From Nemertoderma westbladi (Eukaryota > Xenacoelomorpha > Nemertodermatida > Nemertodermatidae), in assembly GCA_032718475.1 (NCBI GenBank), contig JAUCBJ010006776.1, positions 1 to 28,284 on the forward strand: a DNA stretch of 28,284 nt. The letters are read 5' to 3'. Below, piece after piece: positions 18,447-25,531 of the stretch; the first letter of the stretch is position 1, and each line of letters starts with the position of its first letter. Below the pieces are notes generated by a model. It was given only the letters and a program-made list of their open reading frames with translations. It was not told the origin of the DNA and made no database searches. The translations under genes and the position numbers were made by a program.

Positions 18447-21442
18447 AGGAGATGGAGGGAACTGTGCACCAGTTAAAGGGAACAATTAGAGAGAGTAGGT
18501 TAGAGTTGCAAGAAGTGCAGCAAAGTATCGCGTTAGAACGCGATAAATTAGTAAATACACAAAAGGGTATACTACCAACCCCGGTAACAATGTGTCAACC
18601 TGTTAGGTCTGAAGTATTTCATGCGCAAGGTGTGGAGCCTACACGCATCTATACTGCTAGCGAAGTAGAAACTCCCATAGTAAACCCTATTAAGGGTAAT
18701 TATAAACCTGTTGACAATGATATCCCATATAGACTTGATAATAATTCGAGCAATTTATATACCGATAACTCGATATTAAATAACACGATGGCCCAAGAAA
18801 GTTTTACGCGTCAAATGGCTAGAACCGAAGCCCGTCAAGCGGTAAAGGTGGGAGAGATCGTCAAGTTCAATGGAGATGAGATGAAATGGTTACCTTTTAT
18901 TGAATATTACAAAGATAACATACAGAACTCTGTGCTATCAAATGGAGAGAAACTTAGATTCCTCATCGAGTGCTTGGAAGGATCTCCCAAGTTAATGGCG
19001 TTAAAGTTTATTGGACATCCCGATGGATTAAGACAAGTTTGGGATACCCTAAACATCAGGTATGGTAATAGGAATAACATAGCTAGGTATTTGTATGCAA
19101 AATTGGTAGCGCCCCGAAAATTCATTAGCAGCGGGATTATAGAGTTTTCCGATGAGATTCAGGAGATCTGTAGACAATTAGATTGGCTAGGTAAGTCTCA
19201 TGAATATCAGAGTTCTATGGTTATTGGAGCCGTGGCTTCTACTTTACCGAAGGGTGGAGTAGGTACACGCTGGGATAGGAAAGTGTTATATATGATGGAA
19301 CAACAACGACGAGACCCTACCATGGCTGATCTCATGTCATTCTTAGATGGAGAAGTGAAATTACAGCTCCTAAAACAGTCCAGAGAGAAGACACCGGAAA
19401 ACAAGGTAAGTGAGAAGCCCGTTTCTAGGAGAAAGGTAACACCAGTGTGTTATACAGACGACGGCGAAAGCCAGACTTCTCAAGGAGAGGATAGCGGGAA
19501 AGACACTGAAAGATCTTATTATGTCAATAAAACGCCTAAAGAACAGGCAAGTAAATTCAAGTCTCGAACCAATGACAGGAGAGAACAGGTAAGAAAAACT
19601 CCTCCTACGTCTCCCAAGAGAATTCAGGTGAGAAAGCCCGAAGAAAGAACGAGTGTGCACAATGTTATTCAAAATAAGGTAAGTAACATCAAACCGAAAT
19701 GTGCGCTATGTGACGGGACCCACCGTTTGAATATGTGTGATGAATTCCTGAAGAAATCATTAACGGAGAGACGGGAAGTCATGTGGGATAAGCGGTTGTG
19801 TTATAATTGCCTCAGACAAGGACACCAACGGCGAACCTGTTACTCCGACACAAGGTGTGCAAAGTGCGGTGCGAAACATCATATCTTGTTGCACACTGAA
19901 TTTGAGCGAAACAGCCAGAGTCAGGTAAGTGATTCCGAACTACATGTCCAATTCAGTGATGTGAACGACACTGACCAAAGTTCTGAGATGGAAGGATTCT
20001 ATACAGATGAATTCTCCGACGAAGATGAATCCTGTTACATGATAAATACCGCAGTGTATCGAGCACTTACGTATGAAAAAGACACAGACAGCGACCTCAC
20101 CCTAACTACTTCTGATCGACAACCATCTTGGAAAGCGCCACCTTCCAATGTAGGAATCCGAGAATTTCCTGTAGTACAGTTAAGGGTCCACGGACCTAAA
20201 AGGAGTTATGTAGTGAACGCCCTCCTTGACTCCGGTAGTACAGGAACATTCATCGACAAAGAACTAGATGAAGACATCTTTTCTGGACAACCCAAGTTCC
20301 GAACTAAGCTAAACATGTCAGCAATTATGCAGGTTTGGAAATCTACAGTAATAGCGGATTATTATGTAGGTGCGTTGTCCACCCCCCAGGATGAACTAGG
20401 AGAACATAGTATAAGGTCAGTAAAAATGGTGGCGATAAAGAACTTCGCTACCACCCAAGTGGAACCTTATAATTGGGATGAGGACGATTTCACCCAGCAG
20501 CTTGAAATACCTAGATTCAACACCGATTACCCTGGAGTGCAAATACTCATCGGTCAAAACGCGCATGAAGCGCTCGAGACATTGGAGAAACGGCCTGCTC
20601 AACCGCAACCACTACAAGCTTATGCGGGAAGAACTAGAGTGGGTTGGTACTTTACGGGCCCTTCCCGTAGAACTCTCATGGAAAGATTACCGAAAGACCA
20701 GGTATATCAAGTAAGAGAATGGGAAGTCGAGGGCAGTGAGTTAGACGATCCAACTGAGGGAACACCATACTCCTCAGATAATGACGATGTCCACCAACTT
20801 TTCGACGAGGAGAATACCATTGATCTCCTTAAGGAAAACGAGACTTGGCAAAACCAAGTGAACTTATGTCAGCTCCTTCTTCCATCAGAACGAGACGACT
20901 ATAATGACGAGCTTAATGACGTCATTGAACGTTATAATGCCAAGACTCAGGATGAACACGCCGTACGATTCTTTACCCAAGAGGCTGTAGAGCCCAATTC
21001 CTACGATAAGGCCCTATCGGTAGAGGAAGAAAGAGCCAAGCAGATCCAAGAGACAACTACACGTTTTCTTAAAGATCAAGGTAGATATGAGATCGGTCTA
21101 CCTTTCCGAAAGCGAGAACCAAAGTTCATAAACAACAAACCCTTGGCGGAGAAAAGAATTGCTCAACTACATCGACGCCTTATGGCAAATTCTTCAGCTA
21201 AAGAAATGTATCAAACGCAGTTGAAGAAGTTTATTAGCAAGGGATATGCGGAGCGAGTACCGGAAGAAACACCTATAACTGAGAGAACGTATTATTTAAC
21301 TCACCATTACATTCCCAAACCCGGTAAACCCCATGAGGTACGAGTGGTGTTTGACGGCTCCGCCCTCTATATGGGCCAATCCCTTAATTCCGAATTGTTA
21401 CCCGGACCCAACTTACTCCAATCCTTGTTGGGAATACTCTGA
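18389..21442 (+). CDS. BEL/Pao element ORF B: DUF1759, zinc knuckles, aspartic protease, start of RT
   Basis: The 1017-codon frame starts at the ATG at 18389, in the same register as ORF A. About residues 1-55 are coiled coil. About 150-330 is the DUF1759 gag-like region typical of BEL/Pao (VKVGEIVKFNGDEMKWLPF...). About 335-435 is a basic Ser/Pro linker. Cys/His clusters lie at C438-C441-H445-C450, C471-C474-H479-C484 and C490-C493-H497. The aspartic protease (DUF1758-like) has its catalytic motif ALLDSGSTG with D614. The N-terminal RT region (about 905-1017) includes YLTHHYIPKPGK and VRVVFDGSA. It ends at TGA 21440-21442, immediately before the RT catalytic core, while the same frame goes on in ORF C. 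As it stands this ORF cannot make a working polymerase alone. Confidence 0.9.
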   Translation: MGLLLRQLMEQHSRSSQQAQEMEGTVHQLKGTIRESRLELQEVQQSIALERDKLVNTQKGILPTPVTMCQPVRSEVFHAQGVEPTRIYTASEVETPIVNPIKGNYKPVDNDIPYRLDNNSSNLYTDNSILNNTMAQESFTRQMARTEARQAVKVGEIVKFNGDEMKWLPFIEYYKDNIQNSVLSNGEKLRFLIECLEGSPKLMALKFIGHPDGLRQVWDTLNIRYGNRNNIARYLYAKLVAPRKFISSGIIEFSDEIQEICRQLDWLGKSHEYQSSMVIGAVASTLPKGGVGTRWDRKVLYMMEQQRRDPTMADLMSFLDGEVKLQLLKQSREKTPENKVSEKPVSRRKVTPVCYTDDGESQTSQGEDSGKDTERSYYVNKTPKEQASKFKSRTNDRREQVRKTPPTSPKRIQVRKPEERTSVHNVIQNKVSNIKPKCALCDGTHRLNMCDEFLKKSLTERREVMWDKRLCYNCLRQGHQRRTCYSDTRCAKCGAKHHILLHTEFERNSQSQVSDSELHVQFSDVNDTDQSSEMEGFYTDEFSDEDESCYMINTAVYRALTYEKDTDSDLTLTTSDRQPSWKAPPSNVGIREFPVVQLRVHGPKRSYVVNALLDSGSTGTFIDKELDEDIFSGQPKFRTKLNMSAIMQVWKSTVIADYYVGALSTPQDELGEHSIRSVKMVAIKNFATTQVEPYNWDEDDFTQQLEIPRFNTDYPGVQILIGQNAHEALETLEKRPAQPQPLQAYAGRTRVGWYFTGPSRRTLMERLPKDQVYQVREWEVEGSELDDPTEGTPYSSDNDDVHQLFDEENTIDLLKENETWQNQVNLCQLLLPSERDDYNDELNDVIERYNAKTQDEHAVRFFTQEAVEPNSYDKALSVEEERAKQIQETTTRFLKDQGRYEIGLPFRKREPKFINNKPLAEKRIAQLHRRLMANSSAKEMYQTQLKKFISKGYAERVPEETPITERTYYLTHHYIPKPGKPHEVRVVFDGSALYMGQSLNSELLPGPNLLQSLLGIL
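21440..21442 (+). other. In-frame TGA inside the reverse transcriptase domain
   Basis: The codon lies between the VVFDGSA/SLLGIL part of RT and the SDIEGMFLQ block that carries the first catalytic aspartate. Both sides are in the same frame and match consecutive parts of BEL/Pao RT, so this is a nonsense change and not a gene boundary. The following codons (AGA TTA) give no known readthrough context. Confidence 0.85.
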
Positions 21443-21487
21443 AGATTAAGACAATATTCAATCGCTTTCGCCTCAGATATAGAAGGC

Positions 21488-24400
21488 ATGTTCTTACAAG
21501 TCAAGGCGCTGGATAGGGATCGAGATAGCCTACGATTTCTGTGGTGGCCTGAAGGAGACCTCAACCAGAAACCGGTGGAGTACTGGATGACCATCCAGGC
21601 TTTTGGGATAATCTCAAGCCCTTCAAACGCATGTTCAGTGGTGCGCACCACTGCGAATGACAACCGGGAAGCCTTCTCTAAAGAGGTGATTGACAACATC
21701 AAACGGGATATATACATGGATGACAATCTAAAGTCCCTTCCATCAGTCGAAGAAGCCATTGATGTCGCTAAAGGAACGGTAGAGTGCTTAAAAAGAGGTG
21801 GATTTCGATTAACTAAATTCACCAGCAACTCCCTTGAGTTTCTGGAGTCGATCCCGGTAGAAGATCGAGGAGCGAAAGACCTAGATCTAATCAAAGATGA
21901 TCTTCCAGAAACCAAGACACTTGGTTTGAAATGGGACACAGAGAGAGACATCCTGTTTTTCCAGCTAAAACAGCGAGATAATCCAGTTCGTACTAAACGG
22001 ATTTGTTTAAGTATCCTGAGCACTTATTTCGATCCATTGGGATTTATTAGCCCAGTTATATTGATTGCTCGGAGTTTAGTACAACAAATGTGGCTTGAAA
22101 ACCACTCATGGGACGATCCACTTAAGGGAGAATTATTAAAGAAGTGGATGAAATGGGAAGATTCTCTACCAGCCATCGAGAACTTTATAATTTCCCGTTC
22201 ATATTTTGGTCATGTTCTCCCTACGTATTCCTATCAACTCCATGTGTTTGGAGACGCCAGCGATATGGGAATAGGTATAGTAGCCTACCTAAGGGTGGAA
22301 ACTCCGGACGGAATCAAAGTCGCCTTGGTTACCTCTAAGGCATTGATAAACAATAAGTTGAAAGTTCCTCGAGCGGAGTTAAAAGCGGCTCTATACGCTA
22401 CAGCCATCGGCCGGAATGTAACAGAACAGATCGACTATCCACTGGAGAAAACTGTCTATTGGACCGATGCTTTACTCGTGTTGGAGTATATAACCAATGA
22501 AGTCTGTCAGTTCAGCGTCTTCGTTACCAACAGAGTAGCTATTATACTCAGTCGCACGACGATGTATCAATGGAGACATTGCCCCGGAACGATTAATCCA
22601 GCAGACATCGCCTCCAGGGGAGCAACTCCACAAGAACTGGTAGATACTCCAGACTGGTTAGGTGGACCCGACTTCCTCTACAAAGAAGAAGAAGAATGGC
22701 CTCCTCATCTTACTACAGCAGAGATTAGACAGGCCAAGGGAGCGGAGAAAGTCAAACCTAAAACTCGGGCGAGTAAATCGAAGTTATTTAAACCTATGGT
22801 AGATCTGTCTGTACTACATACTTCCGGAGACGACGCTTTGGATCAGAAACCCACAGCCACAAATAAGTCTGTAGTGGAAATCCGTGAGAAGGATTGGAAA
22901 TCTGGAATACCAGACGTCTCGCAAGGACTCTCACCTCTCCTGCAGAGAGCGATACATCACTACAGTTCCTGGAATCGGCTCTGTAAGGCCGTCATATATT
23001 TAAAACGATGTTTTCATCATCACTACTCCGGGACGAAGACCAATAGTGATACCGCTCCACTAACATCGGTGCAGGTCCATGTTGTTAAAGATCTTCCCAA
23101 ATATAAGATATCTGACAGGTTTCTGAAGGAGAAGATCAGTTATCCGGAGCATGAAGAAACCAACAAGCAGATGCTGAGACTCCTGCAATGCTATGAGGAT
23201 TCTGATAAGTATTTCCTGTTGTTGAGAAATCCACAGATGCGCTTAAGGGATCGTTTCTCTAGCACAATGATAGATGGGTTGATACGTGTTGGAGGAAGAT
23301 TAACGAATGCTCCATTATCCTTTGACACTAAGTTCCCCATACTCATTAGAAATCTTGAAATACAAGTCAAGATGATTGTAGATGTTCACAGCAAACTTTA
23401 TCATGCTGGTAGAGAACGAGTTCTTAGCGAAATTCGAACTCGCTATTATTTTTATAAACCCCGTAGAGCTCTGAACCAAGTTCTTAGGAACTGCATACCC
23501 TGTAGGAAAGCATTCAGTAGGCCTTTAACACAGCTAGAGGCAGAATTACCTAGGGAACGAGTAAGCTTCTTTGAACCACCCTTTACTAATACCGGTGTAG
23601 ATTTCTTTGGCCCTATTGAAGTATATCGTGCTAGGACTATAGTCAAGAGATGGTGTGTAATCTTTGTTTGTATGACTTGTAGAGCTATCCATCTCGATAT
23701 GGTGAACGATTTATCTACCAACAGCTTCCTATTAAGCTTACGACGACAGATCGCTCGCTTTGGAACTAGTAACATGATGAGATCTGATAAGGGAACGAAC
23801 TTCATTGGTGCCAACAATGAAATCAAAGCTTACGTCAAAGATTGGAACCAGAGACAGGTGGACGATCAGCTAAGGGTAACAGCGTCTAGCTGGACCTTCA
23901 ACGCCGCCGATGCCCCTTGGTGGGGAGGAAGTTGGGAGAGATTAATAAGAAGTGTGAAGACCGCATTTCACTTTATAGTGCCGTGCCGCGCGTATCTCAC
24001 CGACGAACTTTTGCGGACGTTAATGGAGGAAATCGCCACCTATCTCAACGAGAGACCACTTATGCCAGTCTCATCGAGTCCCGATTCCCTGGAAGCGCTA
24101 ACACCCGCGCATTTCCTACTGAAGAAACCTGTTGCCATGCTCCCACAATCGGAAATCACAGACGGAGACGAATACTGCCGGCAAACTTGGCAACTCATGC
24201 AGTTGTTATCCCGTCGTTTCGCTGACCATTTCGAAAAACATTATCTGCCCACGCTACAACTTCGAACTAAGTGGTTTGCGCAGCAAGAAAACGTCAGCGC
24301 TGGAGACATGGTTCTTATTGTGGATGTAGATCTTCCACGTAAGCGGTGGCAGACAGGCCGTATCATCGAGACTCACATCTCGGATGACGGTTTGGTGCGA

Positions 24401-24598
24401 TCGGTAGAACTCGTCGTCATGCGACGCAACTTCAAGAAACCGGGAATTGTCTTCGAGACACAGCAGCTCAATCGCCCAGTTGGTCGCTTATGTTTACTGG
24501 AAAGAGACAGAGAACTCTCCGGAAACTATGGAAGACAAGATACTCTTCCCACGACCACCTCCCTAATCCAACAAACATCTAGGGACTCCCCAGCTTAG
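21488..24598 (+). CDS. BEL/Pao element ORF C: RT core, RNase H, integrase
   Basis: The 1036-codon frame is the continuation of ORF B after a TGA. The ATG at 21488 is simply the first in frame, lying inside the SDIEGMFLQ motif. RT active site YMDD is at 76-79. RNase H shows D256 (FGDAS), E297, D327 and D373; this stretch is usually annotated as Pao/A17. The integrase has a zinc-binding HHCC (H634, H639, C669, C672) and a catalytic triad D705 (TGVDFFGP), D767 (SDKGTNF) and E817 (GGSWERLIRSVK). A DUF5641-like C-terminus, about 920-1005, contains AGDMVLIVD and RWQTGRI. These catalyse reverse transcription, template removal and integration. All catalytic residues are present. There is no env. It ends at TAG 24596-24598. 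Confidence 0.93.
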   Translation: MFLQVKALDRDRDSLRFLWWPEGDLNQKPVEYWMTIQAFGIISSPSNACSVVRTTANDNREAFSKEVIDNIKRDIYMDDNLKSLPSVEEAIDVAKGTVECLKRGGFRLTKFTSNSLEFLESIPVEDRGAKDLDLIKDDLPETKTLGLKWDTERDILFFQLKQRDNPVRTKRICLSILSTYFDPLGFISPVILIARSLVQQMWLENHSWDDPLKGELLKKWMKWEDSLPAIENFIISRSYFGHVLPTYSYQLHVFGDASDMGIGIVAYLRVETPDGIKVALVTSKALINNKLKVPRAELKAALYATAIGRNVTEQIDYPLEKTVYWTDALLVLEYITNEVCQFSVFVTNRVAIILSRTTMYQWRHCPGTINPADIASRGATPQELVDTPDWLGGPDFLYKEEEEWPPHLTTAEIRQAKGAEKVKPKTRASKSKLFKPMVDLSVLHTSGDDALDQKPTATNKSVVEIREKDWKSGIPDVSQGLSPLLQRAIHHYSSWNRLCKAVIYLKRCFHHHYSGTKTNSDTAPLTSVQVHVVKDLPKYKISDRFLKEKISYPEHEETNKQMLRLLQCYEDSDKYFLLLRNPQMRLRDRFSSTMIDGLIRVGGRLTNAPLSFDTKFPILIRNLEIQVKMIVDVHSKLYHAGRERVLSEIRTRYYFYKPRRALNQVLRNCIPCRKAFSRPLTQLEAELPRERVSFFEPPFTNTGVDFFGPIEVYRARTIVKRWCVIFVCMTCRAIHLDMVNDLSTNSFLLSLRRQIARFGTSNMMRSDKGTNFIGANNEIKAYVKDWNQRQVDDQLRVTASSWTFNAADAPWWGGSWERLIRSVKTAFHFIVPCRAYLTDELLRTLMEEIATYLNERPLMPVSSSPDSLEALTPAHFLLKKPVAMLPQSEITDGDEYCRQTWQLMQLLSRRFADHFEKHYLPTLQLRTKWFAQQENVSAGDMVLIVDVDLPRKRWQTGRIIETHISDDGLVRSVELVVMRRNFKKPGIVFETQQLNRPVGRLCLLERDRELSGNYGRQDTLPTTTSLIQQTSRDSPA

Positions 24599-24896
24599 TA
24601 GCATATGGAGTGGGTGTGTGACCATATTATTTTATTCTTATTATTTTATATTGATGTATGTATTATTATGTAATTTTATTATAATCGTTTTCTTTAATTT
24701 TATTTAGTAGAATGTTATTTTAGCGATTATTTAGTAGATTAGTGCAATATATATTCGCGTTTATTACTTAATTACTTATATATTATATATTTAGTGCGAC
24801 GGCGAGAAATAATTATTTTTCTCCTTCCTTACTGTCCGTATTACATTACAAATACGTAACTACAGTAAGATGAAATGTCCGTACATATTAAAGTAC

Positions 24897-24902
24897 AATA
24901 AA
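24897..24902 (+). terminator. Candidate polyadenylation signal AATAAA
   Basis: A perfect AATAAA lies about 300 bases downstream of the integrase stop. By position it could end the BEL/Pao transcript. Confidence 0.4.
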
Positions 24903-25145
24903 GCTCCTACTATATTCAAGTATTATTGGTAAAGTAGAGTATTAGGAATGCAAAATTCAGATCCTCGTGTCTCGGCTAAACCAAGCTCTGGGTAGACCTT
25001 GGAAACGACTTGCCTCTTCTCACTGACATTGCTTCGTGCGATATTGCTCTCATACCATATATTAAATAATACATATAGTAGCGTGATGTCCCTTTAACAG
25101 TAGCGTAGAACGCAAAATAAATCAGTTAAACCCTTTGACCATCTG

Positions 25146-25375
25146 TAATTCTAGTCGATTAAGATATCGCGGCACCCACCGATATACTTGAAAGACAAAA
25201 TTCTAGAATCAGTGGTTAACGTCCCCAGACATGTTCTGGAATTAACCGGTGCCCATCTCAAATATTAACTATTAATATTTATAAAATCTGTCAAACTTTA
25301 GATCCTTTAAAATTCTAGTCAATTAAGATATCGTAGCACTTACCGATACTCTTAAAAGGACAAATTTCCTGAATG
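25146..25375 (+). repeat. Diverged direct repeat, two copies of about 64 bp
   Basis: 25146-25209 and 25311-25375 share attctagtc-attaagatatcg, a gcac-c-accgata block and a cttgaaagacaaa / cttaaaaggacaaa block. They are about 165 bases apart. No coding content; the family is unknown. Confidence 0.7.
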
Positions 25376-25432
25376 AATACTACAGTAGACCCCCTAAATA
25401 GCATAGTAGCAATATAGTATAGTACTGACTGT

Positions 25433-25452
25433 TGACGTCACGGCTGACGTCA
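25433..25452 (+). promoter_or_regulatory. Twin TGACGTCA palindromes (CRE/ATF-type sites)
   Basis: Two perfect 8-bp palindromes TGACGTCA at 25433-25440 and 25445-25452 are offset by 12 bp. This octamer is the consensus CREB/ATF binding site in animals. They lie 80 bases upstream of the ATG at 25532, with an AT-rich atatagtatagt at about 25412-25423 just before them. A promoter role is inferred. Confidence 0.5.
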
Positions 25453-25531
25453 CCACGGTGCAACATACTGATAGGCTGCTACATCGCAACGTGAACGATC
25501 TATCGCCGGATTTTCGAGCGGATTCCCCTAC

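Larger units (their letters stand above)
16421..24598 (+). mobile_element. BEL/Pao-type retroelement, coding region without identified LTRs
   Basis: A single reading register covers gag-like, protease, RT, RNase H and integrase domains in the order typical of BEL/Pao elements (family Belpaoviridae). It is interrupted only by TGA codons at 18380-18382 and 21440-21442. There is no env-like ORF after integrase. True element ends are unknown. Tandem repeats upstream (14509-15088, 16036-16303) probably belong to the leader, and AATAAA at 24897-24902 is a candidate polyadenylation signal. I searched by eye for a direct-repeat LTR pair between 13.9-16.4 kb and 24.6-25.5 kb and found none. Confidence 0.9.
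24599..25432. other. 3' flank of the BEL/Pao element, no gene
   Basis: AT-rich without a supported reading frame. AATAAA at 24897-24902 is a candidate polyadenylation signal about 300 bases after the integrase stop. A purine-rich ggagtgggtg at about 24608-24617 followed by tgtgacc could be a polypurine tract and LTR start, but no second copy of the following sequence is found upstream of the gag region. A diverged direct repeat lies at 25146-25209 and 25311-25375. Confidence 0.5.

Noticed and set aside
24608-24640. Start of a 3' LTR after ggagtgggtg
   Set aside because: The sequence after it (tgtgaccatatt) has no second copy upstream of the gag-like ORF, so an LTR cannot be called.
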